Part shown: positions 23,878 through 32,558 of the stretch, piece by piece
Layout of the letters: the number at the start of each line of letters is the position of its first letter
How positions within the stretch are numbered: position 1 is the stretch's first letter
Assembly (NCBI GenBank): GCA_052035235.1
Contig: JBPOHT010000020.1
Coordinates: 1 to 64,000 of the forward strand
Direction: 5' to 3'
DNA from: Solimonas_A sp052035235
GTDB taxonomy: Bacteria; Pseudomonadota; Gammaproteobacteria; Nevskiales; Nevskiaceae
Length of the DNA stretch: 64,000 bases
Notes under the pieces: generated by a model
The model's input: only the letters and a program-made list of their open reading frames with translations
Told to the model about the DNA's origin: nothing
Database searches by the model: none
Position numbers and translations under genes: made by a program

Positions 23878-26421
23878 TTAGCGCGCCCTCGGGCAGGCCG
23901 CCATCTCGACGCTGCGCGGACTCCAGCCGGCCACCGGCAGCGTGTCGCTCAGGCTCGGCGGCAGTGCGCCGTCCGCGCCCCAGTCCGATGCGCTGGCGCC
24001 CATCGCGAAATCCAGCGCGCCGCCCGACGCGATATCGCTGTACCGGATCCAGGCGCGCGACAACGCGCAGCTGCCAAGCCGGGCCGACTGGATGTAGTAA
24101 GACTCCGGCGAGACGTCCGACGCGGAGATGGTGAAGCGGCCGCTGTCGGTGCTCGGGAAGCTGATCTGCTCGAAGAACGGTGAGCCGATGACGTAGGTGT
24201 CGGTTCCGGGAATCGCCGGGAACAGGCCTAGCGCAGCGGCGACGAAGATCGAGGACATGGTGCCGGCGTCGTTGTCCATGGTCACGAGGAAGCCCTGCGG
24301 ATCCAGGCGGAAGACCTCCATCTTCCGGGGGCGCATGTATTCGCCGTTGCTGGTGCCCGCCAGTGGGTTGCCGCCGTCGGCGATGTAGCGGTTGCAGGAA
24401 CTGCCGCCGTAGATCTGCCGCACCCAGTGCTGCGCGCGGCTCGGCTGTCCGGCGAAGATGAAGAGGTAGGGGCCGATCAGGTCGATCTCGTTGGCGTTGG
24501 AGTGCAGCATGCGCCCGCAGTCGTCGAGGGCCTGCTCGCCGAAGAAGAACCCGACGGCTTCGGCGAACTGTGCCTGCCCGCCCATCAGCTGCATCAGCCC
24601 GCCGAGATCGCCGGCGTTGTACCAGTTGTACTGCCACAGCGTGCCCTGGTAGAGATTGGCGTCGCCGAAGGCCTCCGGGTCCGCGCTGCCCCAGGAGCCA
24701 TCCGCGCGCTTGGGCCACAGCAGGCCGATCTGCTCGCCGCCGGGCGAGTTCCAGCCGCCCTTGTTGAAGATCGTCCGGTACTGCGTTGCCCGCTGCGCCA
24801 GCGCGTCGGCATCGGCGCCGTGGCCCAGGGCTCGCGCAATGATCGACATGGCCCAGTCGTCGTAGGCGGTGCCCAACTGGTCGCCGACGATGTCGGGGAA
24901 ATAGCCGAGCGCGGTATTGGCTTGATCCCAGCGGCCGTTCGAGTAGGCCTTGAGGGTCGCATAGGCCTCGCCCAGCCGCGGCAGCGCCACGCCCTTGGCC
25001 ACCGCGTCGGCAATCGCCACGGCGGAGCGCTCGAAGCGCACCGTCGGCACGCTGTGCACCAGGGTGCCGGGGTCGGTCTCGCCGGTGTGGGACAGGTCGG
25101 CGAACAGGTCCACCATCGAGCGCATCATGTCGCGGTAGCGCGGCGGGTCCACCAGCGCGATCACGCCGTACTTGCGAAAGTCGTCCCAGGTGGCGAAGCC
25201 GTCGTAGTGGATGTAGCCCTGCGCGCTACGGATTTCACCGTCGATGCCACGATAGAGCCCGGTGGTGCTGGTGGCGTTAACCGGCGTGCCGAACATCTTG
25301 TAGAGATGGGTGTAGAACAGCTTCTGCAGCTTGCCGTCAGGATCGGACTTCGCCGATGCCTTCACCCTCACGCGCGACAGCAGGTCGTTCCACTGCTGGT
25401 AGGCGTCGGCCCGGACCTGCTCGAAGCTGCGGTCAGCGAGCTCGCGGCCCATGTCGATGCGCGCTTGCTCAGCGCTGATCGGCGACAGCGTGACCTTGAG
25501 GCCCACGGCCTTGTCGCTGGAGGTGTCGAACTCCAGGATCGCGCCGGCATCGATGCCGTTCTGGCTGGTGGCACTACCGAGCGCTCCATCGGGACCCCAG
25601 GTGCGCACGGAGCGCACCGGCAGCGTGGTCTCGGCGTGGTAGTAGATGCGGTAGTCGGCGCCGTTGAAGTTGCCGTCGAGCTGCCCGGAGAGGGCGGCGC
25701 GGCCATCGGGCAGCGAGGCGACGTCCAGCGTGGCATGCAGCCGGTCACGGAAGTTCATCGACAGGTCGAGCACCAGGGTGGCGGTGTTGGTGCCGGCGGG
25801 AAAGGTGTAGCGGTCCCAGCCGCTGCGCGTGTCGGCCGTCATCTCGGCATGGATCGCGCCCGGCAGCAGGCCCGCCAGGTTCGAGAGTTCCGGATTCAGG
25901 TCCAGCAGCTTCACTTCGTAGTAGCCAGGCTCCGCACTCTCCGCGGCGTGGCTGTAGAACTTCGCGTAGGGCAGATAGGACAGCGAGCCGTTGCTGTTGG
26001 CCTCTCCCAGCAAAGGCGGCCGGCGCGAGCCGCCATAGCGGCCCTTGATCGGCACCACCAGCAGGTCGCCACCACCGCCGCTGCCGCCCACGCCGTCGAG
26101 ATTGGTATGGGTAAAGCCGGCGATCATCGGCACCTTGTAGTCGTAGCCGCTGTGCGATTTGTAGGGCCAGGTCACCGGATTCAGCTTAGCCAGGCCGCTG
26201 GGCACGTAGGCGCCAGGCAGGTCCTGCCCGAAGTCGTCCTGGGTCGCCGCGAAGGGATCGACGTAGGCGGCGGCGTCGAAGGGTTCCAGCGGACCCACCG
26301 GCGGCGGACCCTGCGTGGCCGGCGTGGAACTGCCGCAGCCAGCCAGGGTGAGGGCGGCGACCAGCGCAGCCAGGACACAGACGCCGCTCCGGGCACGGCG
26401 GCGGATCATCGTTGGAATCAT
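23878..26421 (-). CDS. GH92-family alpha-mannosidase, lipoprotein
   Basis: The start chosen is ATG 26421, with CAGGGAAAG 3-11 bp upstream; 847 residues. A lipobox L-A-G-C puts lipid on Cys29. The body shows GH92 features: a D-Y-K-V-P-M-I-A-G-F-T-H start, T-W-D-D-F-R-K-Y, and the C-terminal M-D-N-D-A-G-T-M-S segment. GH92 enzymes are calcium-dependent exo-mannosidases, mostly alpha-1,2, acting on mannans or glycans outside the cytosol. A ROK sugar kinase follows. No mannose transporter is nearby, so the substrate is inferred from family only. Confidence 0.9.
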   Translation of the reverse strand: MIPTMIRRRARSGVCVLAALVAALTLAGCGSSTPATQGPPPVGPLEPFDAAAYVDPFAATQDDFGQDLPGAYVPSGLAKLNPVTWPYKSHSGYDYKVPMIAGFTHTNLDGVGGSGGGGDLLVVPIKGRYGGSRRPPLLGEANSNGSLSYLPYAKFYSHAAESAEPGYYEVKLLDLNPELSNLAGLLPGAIHAEMTADTRSGWDRYTFPAGTNTATLVLDLSMNFRDRLHATLDVASLPDGRAALSGQLDGNFNGADYRIYYHAETTLPVRSVRTWGPDGALGSATSQNGIDAGAILEFDTSSDKAVGLKVTLSPISAEQARIDMGRELADRSFEQVRADAYQQWNDLLSRVRVKASAKSDPDGKLQKLFYTHLYKMFGTPVNATSTTGLYRGIDGEIRSAQGYIHYDGFATWDDFRKYGVIALVDPPRYRDMMRSMVDLFADLSHTGETDPGTLVHSVPTVRFERSAVAIADAVAKGVALPRLGEAYATLKAYSNGRWDQANTALGYFPDIVGDQLGTAYDDWAMSIIARALGHGADADALAQRATQYRTIFNKGGWNSPGGEQIGLLWPKRADGSWGSADPEAFGDANLYQGTLWQYNWYNAGDLGGLMQLMGGQAQFAEAVGFFFGEQALDDCGRMLHSNANEIDLIGPYLFIFAGQPSRAQHWVRQIYGGSSCNRYIADGGNPLAGTSNGEYMRPRKMEVFRLDPQGFLVTMDNDAGTMSSIFVAAALGLFPAIPGTDTYVIGSPFFEQISFPSTDSGRFTISASDVSPESYYIQSARLGSCALSRAWIRYSDIASGGALDFAMGASASDWGADGALPPSLSDTLPVAGWSPRSVEMAACPRAR

Positions 26422-26586
26422 GGGCTTTCCCTGCATCAATCGCCCAGCATAGGAGCGGCGCATTACAGCTTTTTGCCGAATGGGAAATCATCTGGAAGCG
26501 CCCGCCAGGACGAGCGTTTTCTTCAAGACACCGGGGGCCGCCGACACCACACTGCAAGCCTGGACGAATCGCTGGAGGATCAAGAC

Positions 26587-27243
26587 ATGGCACAACCGGC
26601 CTACACCCCTGCCCTGGGCCGCTTCGGCGCGGGGCAGCTCTACGACGCCATCATTGCGCTGACCGGCGAGCGCCGCTGGCGCGGTGCGGCGGCGCAGCGG
26701 CTGGCGCTGGCACCGGGCGACGTGGTGCTGGACGTGGGCTGTGGATCGGGCAGCCAGGTGCTGATGATGCAGGCGCTGCAGCCCCAGGCCCGCATCCTCG
26801 GCGTGGACCCCGACCCGCGCATGCTGGCGCTGGCACGCAGCAAGGCGCAGCAGGCCGGTGCAGCCGTGGAATTCCGTAGCGGCATGGGCAACGAGCTGGA
26901 TGCTGTGCTGCCGGAACTGCGACCCGACAAGCTCATCTCCAGCCTGGTGCTGCACCAATGCCCCATGCCGGTGAAGCGCGCCATCCTGGCCTCGATGCAC
27001 GAGCGGCTGCGCCCCGGCGGGCGCTTGGTGATCGCGGACTTCGGCCTGCAGCGCAGCCGCCTGATGCGGGCGGCGTTCAAGGTGGTGCAGTTCGCCGACG
27101 GCTTCGCGGACACGCAGCCCAATGCCGACGGCATCCTGCCGGAGCTGATCGCCGAGGCCGGCTTCTGCAACGTGCGCGAGACCGACGTGATCCCGACGAT
27201 CACCGGCTCGATCTCGATCTACGTCGCCGACAAGGCCGGCTGA
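26587..27243 (+). CDS. SAM-dependent methyltransferase (class I)
   Basis: The 218-residue protein has the SAM motif V-L-D-V-G-C-G-S-G at about 47-55 and acidic motif II D-P-D-P. It is preceded by GGAGG 10 bp upstream. The UbiE-like architecture is not specific enough to name a substrate. It is divergent from the GH92 gene, and its last 25 bp overlap the end of the convergent AraC-type gene. Confidence 0.88.
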   Translation: MAQPAYTPALGRFGAGQLYDAIIALTGERRWRGAAAQRLALAPGDVVLDVGCGSGSQVLMMQALQPQARILGVDPDPRMLALARSKAQQAGAAVEFRSGMGNELDAVLPELRPDKLISSLVLHQCPMPVKRAILASMHERLRPGGRLVIADFGLQRSRLMRAAFKVVQFADGFADTQPNADGILPELIAEAGFCNVRETDVIPTITGSISIYVADKAG

Positions 27244-27932
27244 GCGCGCAGCAGCGGCAGCACCTGCGACGGCGGCACGCCGAACATCTCGCGCATCTGG
27301 CGGCTGAGGTGCGCCTGGTCGGCGAAGCCCGCGGCCAGCGCGGCATCGGCGAGGCTGCCGCCCCCCGCCACCGTCTGCGCCGCCAGGCCGAAGCGTTGCC
27401 AGATGCGCCAGCGTGCCAGCGGCATGCCCAACTGCTCCTGCGCCAGCGCGCGCAAGCGCTGCGGCGAGAGGCCTGCGGCCTGGGCCAGCATCGGCATCGC
27501 ACGCCGATCATCAGGGTCCGACAAGGCCTGCATCACCTGCTGCAGGCGTGCATCCACGCGCAGCGAAGCGCTCGCCCCCAGGTCGCGGATCTGCTCCTCG
27601 CGCAAATCGGCCAGTTGCGGCATCGCCGCGATGCCGTCGCGGCAGCCCTCGCGCAGCAGGTCGGCAAAGCGGCTGTGCGGCTCCACGAAATAATTGCGCA
27701 GCCAGGCGATGGGCTGCATCTGGTGCCGCAGCAGCGGCGGCACCACCAGCACCGTCGCGCCATGCAGCCGCGTGCCGTCGCTGATGGTCACGCCCTGCGC
27801 GGCGATGGCGACCTGGAAGGCCGCATGCCGATGCGGCACGTTGTCGCCCGTGGGCCCTTCGAACATTGCATAGCCCTTGCCGACGACGAAGCTCGGGCGC
27901 CGGGATTCTTCGCTATGCGGTTGATGGGTCAT
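27219..27932 (-). CDS. AraC-family transcriptional regulator
   Basis: The ATG at 27932 (M-T-H-Q-P-H) is chosen; 15 codons upstream lack similarity. The 237-residue product has a cupin-like N-terminal sensor (H-R-H-A-A-F-Q-V-A) and a C-terminal double helix-turn-helix (A-G-L-S-P-Q-R-L-R and A-L-A-A-G-F-A-D-Q-A-H-L-S-R). Targets could be the adjacent CocE-type hydrolase or the methyltransferase. Its 3' end runs 25 bp into the convergent methyltransferase gene. Confidence 0.88.
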   Translation of the reverse strand: MTHQPHSEESRRPSFVVGKGYAMFEGPTGDNVPHRHAAFQVAIAAQGVTISDGTRLHGATVLVVPPLLRHQMQPIAWLRNYFVEPHSRFADLLREGCRDGIAAMPQLADLREEQIRDLGASASLRVDARLQQVMQALSDPDDRRAMPMLAQAAGLSPQRLRALAQEQLGMPLARWRIWQRFGLAAQTVAGGGSLADAALAAGFADQAHLSRQMREMFGVPPSQVLPLLRAQPALSAT

Positions 27933-27977
27933 GGCGGCCGGGATGATGCCCCGGCGCGCCACGACTGGCCAAGCCAC

Positions 27978-29768
27978 TCAGCAGGGTTGGCCGATGGCGG
28001 CACAGGCATCGCTGCCCGGCAGCACCGGCACCTGCAGGCGTGAGGGCGTGTCCCCGCCCAAGGAGACGAAATTCAGGCTCGGCGTAGGCACGGTGTAGGT
28101 GGCGGCACCGACCAGATACAGGCGCAGCCGGTGGCCGGCGGCAAAGCGGTTGCCGATCGGCCAGAACTCCACGTGGTACTCGCGCGTCTGCCCCGGCAAG
28201 GCGCGGTCCTTGGCGCTGAAGTCGTTGTAGGGCTGCACGATCTCGCCGCGGCTGTCGCGCACCGTGCGCTCCTCGACGATGTGCGGATAGCCGGTGCGCA
28301 GGCGGCCCAGCCCCACGGCATGGGCGCTGCCGTCCGGCCAGACGTCGGCGACCACCGCATGCAGGTCGGCCTCCAGCAAGGCAGACGAGGCGAATACCGT
28401 CAGCGTCGCGGGGCCGACCACGTCCACGTCCTGGGTGAACTCGGGTGTGGTCCAGCTCAGCGACAGCGGCTCCATCAACGCCAGCTGCGTCAGAATCGGG
28501 AAGAAATCAAACAGCGTGCCGGCACCGGCCAGGGACACGACACTGGTGGTGTTGGGATCGGTGGCGGTGGGCAAGGAGGTGACGGCCAGGTAGGGCAGCG
28601 TGCTCTTGCCCTGCGGCGCCACGGGCGACAGGCCGCCGTCGTTCAGCGAGAGCGTGCCGTGTCCGCGCTTGGGATCCAGGAAGAAAGTCTGCCAGCGCGT
28701 GCCGGGCACGGGCCAGTCGCTGGCATCGACCTTGGTGACGGCTCCCTCGATCTGCGCCTCGTAGCTGCCGTGGCCGATCAGCAGTTGCACGCGCGGCTCG
28801 CGGTCAATGCCGTTGTTGATCCCCAGCAGGTGATGATCGAACCAGCGCTTGTATTCCGGCATCGGCCCCGGGGTGCCCTTGGGATAGCCGTCGTGCGCGC
28901 CGAACACACGCAGGTGCACCGGTATGCCCTGGTCTCGCAGCAGCTTGTAGCTCTCGAAGGGCCCGCGCGATTCCACGTCGTAGAAGCCGGTATCTGCCAG
29001 CACCGGGAAACGGTTGGGGTTGGTCTCATAACGCTGCGTGCGGTCGAGCCAGAACTGGTTCTCGTCCACGTTCAGGATCACCTGCAGGATCGTGCCCAGG
29101 AAACCCACGCCGGAGAAGATCGCGTCCATTGGCAACTGGCCGCTCTGGAAGAAGTCGACGAAACCTCCGGCGACCAGCGGCAGTCCCACACCCAGGCCCA
29201 CCGCCGCTCCCGGTACCAGGTTGAACATGCCGCCCGGGTACAGCAGGTCACGATAGAGATCGGCGCTGCCGGCCATCAGCGCTGCGGCCTGCACGCACTC
29301 CAGCTTCTGGTGCATCGAGTTGTAGACCGCGATGGCGCTGGCCGAGAAGCCATAGAGTCCCAGGCGGCCGCTGCTCCAGGGCTGGCCGCAGGCCCAGCCG
29401 AGGAATTCCGCAAGGTCCTGCTGGTCGCGCACGCCGATGGCGGACCACACGCCGCTGCTCTGGCCGGTGCCGCGCACGTTGACGTAGGCATAGTTGTAGG
29501 CGGGGCCGAAGTCCGGCAGGTCACGCCCGATATCGCCGTAAGGGCTGAACTGGACGATCACCGGCCGCGCGCGCAGGTCACCGTAGCCGGTGAGCATCAC
29601 ATGCAACTCCGCGCCATCGCTGGTCTGGAAGCTGACGATCTCGCTGACCTTGGGTGCGTCCTCGCCCGGCACCGGCGTGTCCGGCCCCGCCCCTGGCGCC
29701 ATCGGGTCCGAGCTGGCACCGCAGGCCGACAGCAGCAGCGCGGCCAGCAGCAGTGCCGCGCGCCTCAC
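27978..29768 (-). CDS. CocE/NonD-family (peptidase S15) hydrolase, lipoprotein
   Basis: The GTG start at 29768 overlaps the stop of the upstream SDR gene (GTGA), indicating coupling. The 596-residue product has a lipobox L-S-A-C with Cys16. An alpha/beta-hydrolase domain follows: V-N-V-R-G-T-G-Q-S-S-G and the nucleophile elbow Y-G-F-S-A-S with Ser142, where the usual last Gly is Ser. A PepX_C-type beta domain makes up the C-terminus. The family cleaves esters, amides or acyl groups. Substrate unknown. Confidence 0.88.
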   Translation of the reverse strand: MRRAALLLAALLLSACGASSDPMAPGAGPDTPVPGEDAPKVSEIVSFQTSDGAELHVMLTGYGDLRARPVIVQFSPYGDIGRDLPDFGPAYNYAYVNVRGTGQSSGVWSAIGVRDQQDLAEFLGWACGQPWSSGRLGLYGFSASAIAVYNSMHQKLECVQAAALMAGSADLYRDLLYPGGMFNLVPGAAVGLGVGLPLVAGGFVDFFQSGQLPMDAIFSGVGFLGTILQVILNVDENQFWLDRTQRYETNPNRFPVLADTGFYDVESRGPFESYKLLRDQGIPVHLRVFGAHDGYPKGTPGPMPEYKRWFDHHLLGINNGIDREPRVQLLIGHGSYEAQIEGAVTKVDASDWPVPGTRWQTFFLDPKRGHGTLSLNDGGLSPVAPQGKSTLPYLAVTSLPTATDPNTTSVVSLAGAGTLFDFFPILTQLALMEPLSLSWTTPEFTQDVDVVGPATLTVFASSALLEADLHAVVADVWPDGSAHAVGLGRLRTGYPHIVEERTVRDSRGEIVQPYNDFSAKDRALPGQTREYHVEFWPIGNRFAAGHRLRLYLVGAATYTVPTPSLNFVSLGGDTPSRLQVPVLPGSDACAAIGQPC

Positions 29769-30649
29769 TGCAGGCCCTCGCGCGTGGCGGCGTCCGCCCG
29801 GACGCGCGCTTGGCGCTGCATCACCTTGTGCATCACGTGATTCATGATGCGCATCACCATGTCGTAGGTGATGGGGAACTTGCCCTGGAAGAAAAATCCC
29901 AGGCGGATATCCATGGACGTGAACACCATGTAGCGGCGCGCACGGATGCCGGACAGGATCGCCTTGGCCGCCTTCTCGGGCGAGATGGCGTGGGCCTGGA
30001 ACATCTTTCGCAGCTTGGTCATGAAGGGCGCGCTGGTGTCGATGCCCGCGATCTGCACCGTCTGCACCAGGCCGGTATCGACGCCACCCGGGCAGACCAG
30101 GCTGACGTCGATGTTGTGCCGGCGCAGGTCGAAGCGCAGCACCTCGGAGACGCCGCGCAGCCCGAACTTGCTACCGCTGTAGGCCGCATGCCAGGGCAGG
30201 CCGAACAGGCCGGCGGCCGAGGACACGTTGACCAGGTGCCCGCCACGGCCGGCGCGCACCATCTCCGGCAGGAAGCTCTCGATGACGTGGATCGGCCCCA
30301 TCAGGTTGACGTCGATCACCTGGCGCCACTGACGGTGCTCCATGTTCTCCACCGCGCCCCAGATGGCGATGCCGGCGACGTTCAGCACCAGGTCCATGCT
30401 GCCGTGGGCGGCGTGGATGTCGCGGGCATAGGCCCGCACCGCCTCGTAGTCCGACACGTCCAGCGCCCGGCTCATGGACACCTTGCCGCCCGCCTGGCGG
30501 ATCTCGGCCGCCACCGACTCCAGGGCGGCGGCGTTGATGTCGGTGAGGAACAGTTCCGCCCCCTCACGGCCCAGGGCCACGGCGGTGGCGCGGCCGATGC
30601 CGCTGGCAGCCCCGGTGACGAAGGCCTTCTTCTGCTGGAAATTTTTCAT
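29765..30649 (-). CDS. Short-chain dehydrogenase/reductase
   Basis: The 294-residue SDR starts at ATG 30649 (M-K-N-F-Q-Q-K-K). It has the cofactor motif T-G-A-A-S-G-I-G at 12-19, N-V-A-G at about 90-93, and the catalytic Ser143/Tyr157/Lys161. A C-terminal extension of about 45 residues, with aromatic membrane-like residues (I-R-L-G-F-F-F-Q), is longer than in most SDRs. It is coupled to the CocE-type gene and divergent from an AraC regulator and CMD/DUF1302 genes. Confidence 0.92.
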   Translation of the reverse strand: MKNFQQKKAFVTGAASGIGRATAVALGREGAELFLTDINAAALESVAAEIRQAGGKVSMSRALDVSDYEAVRAYARDIHAAHGSMDLVLNVAGIAIWGAVENMEHRQWRQVIDVNLMGPIHVIESFLPEMVRAGRGGHLVNVSSAAGLFGLPWHAAYSGSKFGLRGVSEVLRFDLRRHNIDVSLVCPGGVDTGLVQTVQIAGIDTSAPFMTKLRKMFQAHAISPEKAAKAILSGIRARRYMVFTSMDIRLGFFFQGKFPITYDMVMRIMNHVMHKVMQRQARVRADAATREGLQ

Positions 30650-30825
30650 GGGGTGGTCCCGCCGGGATTGCGTCGTATGAAGGGCATGGTAGGCAGCCCC
30701 CCTGCCGCCGGACAGGCTCGAAAGCGGCCATGGCATGGACCAAAATCGGCCATGATCCCCCCTCCCCAGGGGGCATGGCAGGATTTGCTACAGGACCCTC
30801 AAACCGGAATCCCTCGCCGCCACCC

Positions 30826-31878
30826 ATGTCGATGACCGCAGCCAAACCCCTGTCGGGCTGGATCTCCGCACGCCATCTGCAGCACATGATCGGCCGCGGG
30901 GAAGCCATCGGCATGCGCTTCGACGACCTGCTGGGCGAGGTGGGCCTGTCGCGGGAGAAGCTGGTGGACGGCGAAGGGCGTGTACCTTTGTCGGTCATCG
31001 AGTCCGTGCTCTCGGCCATCTCGGAGCGCTACCCCGATCCCCTGATAGGCCTGCATTCCGCCCAGGACATCAAGCCGGCATCCTTCGGCCCGCTGGGCCT
31101 GGTGCTGGAGGCCTGCACCACCTTCTCCGACGCCCTGGACATGGTGATCCGCTACCGCGGCCTGCTCAGCAACATCGGCCGCTCCTCGGTGCGGCGCGTG
31201 CCGGGCGAGCTGCAGGTCTGCTGGGAATGCCTGGTGGGCGGGCCGGCACTGCAGCGCCAGGCCACCGAATACGTGTTGGGCACCTTCGCGGCGATCACGC
31301 GCGTGCTGCTCGGCCGGCAGATGCTGCAGTCGGTGTGCTTCAGCCACTCCCGCGCCGAGGCGCCGGAGGCGGCGCGCGAGTACTTCCAGCACTTCGGCTG
31401 CCCGGTGTACTTCGACCGTCCCGAGTCGAGCCTGAATTTCCCCGACCACGTCCTGCAGATGCGCCTGCCGCATGGCGACGCCATGCTCAAGGACCTGCTG
31501 GAGCGCCATGCCCAGGCGCTGCTGGCGGAGCGCGGGCAGACGCGCGCGCTGACCGACGAGGTGCGCCACCTGATCCAGTCGATGATCATCGAAGGCGTGC
31601 CGATGCGCGACCGCGTGGCCGAGCAGCTGGGCATGAGCGGCCGCAGCCTGCACCGCAAGCTGATCGAGGCCGGCAGCGGCTACCGCGAGCTGCTCGATGA
31701 GGTGCGGTTGGATCTGGCACAGGGCCGCCTGCGCGGCAGTACCGACTCCGTTACCGTGATCGCCGACTTCCTCGGCTTCAATTCGCACCAGGCCTTCCTG
31801 CGCTGGTTCAAGCAGGCCAGCGGCGGACAGACGCCCGGCCAGTACCGCAAGGAGCAGCAGGGAGGTTCCGCCGCGTGA
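30826..31878 (+). CDS. AraC-family regulator with arabinose-binding-type N-terminus
   Basis: The ATG at 30826 (M-S-M-T-A-A-K-P) gives 350 residues. The N-terminal about 200 residues resemble the Arabinose_bd-type sensor domain seen in OruR/ArgR-like AraC regulators. The C-terminal helix-turn-helix contains M-S-G-R-S-L-H-R-K-L and A-D-F-L-G-F-N-S-H-Q-A-F-L-R-W-F. It is divergent from the SDR-CocE pair and overlaps the CMD-type gene start by four bases, so it probably controls both sides. Effector unknown. Confidence 0.92.
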   Translation: MSMTAAKPLSGWISARHLQHMIGRGEAIGMRFDDLLGEVGLSREKLVDGEGRVPLSVIESVLSAISERYPDPLIGLHSAQDIKPASFGPLGLVLEACTTFSDALDMVIRYRGLLSNIGRSSVRRVPGELQVCWECLVGGPALQRQATEYVLGTFAAITRVLLGRQMLQSVCFSHSRAEAPEAAREYFQHFGCPVYFDRPESSLNFPDHVLQMRLPHGDAMLKDLLERHAQALLAERGQTRALTDEVRHLIQSMIIEGVPMRDRVAEQLGMSGRSLHRKLIEAGSGYRELLDEVRLDLAQGRLRGSTDSVTVIADFLGFNSHQAFLRWFKQASGGQTPGQYRKEQQGGSAA

Positions 31879-32495
31879 GCATCACCGAACTCCAACCCGA
31901 GGGCGGCTGGGTCCGCTACGCCGAGCCACGCCTGCGTCCGCCGCCGCCCTCGCAGCGCGGCCTGCTGTTCCGCGCCGTCTCCGGCGGCGCGCGGATGTTC
32001 GGCCGCAAGCAGTTGCCGGACCTGTTCCCGGTGTTCCACATCAACCGCCGCCTGTTCTGGCCCTGGCTGTTCTTCGCCTCGCGCCTGATGCCCGGAGGCC
32101 GCCTCAAGGCCCAGGAGCGCGAGAAGATCATCCTGCGCACCGGCTGGAACTGCCGCTGCCGCTACGAGTGGGGCCAGCACCTGGAGATCGGCCTCGGCGT
32201 GGGCCTGTCCGACTCGGATGTGCTGCGCGTCTCGCAGGGGCCGGCGCAGGCTCAGGATGAGCGCGAGCGCGCCCTGCTGCAGGCCTGCGACGACATGGCC
32301 CGCGAGCAGGCGATCTCCACCGCCACCTGGGGGGCGCTGGCGGCGCACTACCGTGAGCCGCTGCTGATCGAGATCACGATCCTGATCGGGCACTACCAGA
32401 TGGTGGCGGGCTTCCTCAACAGCAGCGGCATCGCACTGGAACCGGCCATCGAGCAGGTCCTGCAGGACTTTCACCGGCGCGTCGGAATGGGTTAG
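31875..32495 (+). CDS. Carboxymuconolactone decarboxylase (CMD/AhpD-like) family protein
   Basis: GTG 31875 overlaps the AraC stop (GTGA). The 206-residue protein has R-E-K-I-I-L-R-T-G-W-N-C-R-C-R-Y-E-W-G-Q-H, the active-site helix of CMD-fold proteins. The family includes AhpD-like thiol reductants and lactone decarboxylases; the C-x-C here is not the AhpD C-x2-C. The reaction is unknown. It lies in a lipid/ester-type accessory block. Confidence 0.85.
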   Translation: MSITELQPEGGWVRYAEPRLRPPPPSQRGLLFRAVSGGARMFGRKQLPDLFPVFHINRRLFWPWLFFASRLMPGGRLKAQEREKIILRTGWNCRCRYEWGQHLEIGLGVGLSDSDVLRVSQGPAQAQDERERALLQACDDMAREQAISTATWGALAAHYREPLLIEITILIGHYQMVAGFLNSSGIALEPAIEQVLQDFHRRVGMG

Positions 32496-32558
32496 CAGCG
32501 CCAACCACAAGCCGCCCTTCAGAGGCGGCCAACAATCAGGCATAGGAGAGAGACGGCA

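Noticed and set aside
24427..26586. Upstream part of the long plus-strand frame ending in the methyltransferase
   Set aside because: The methyltransferase starts at 26587 with its own GGAGG. The part before it is antisense to the GH92 gene.
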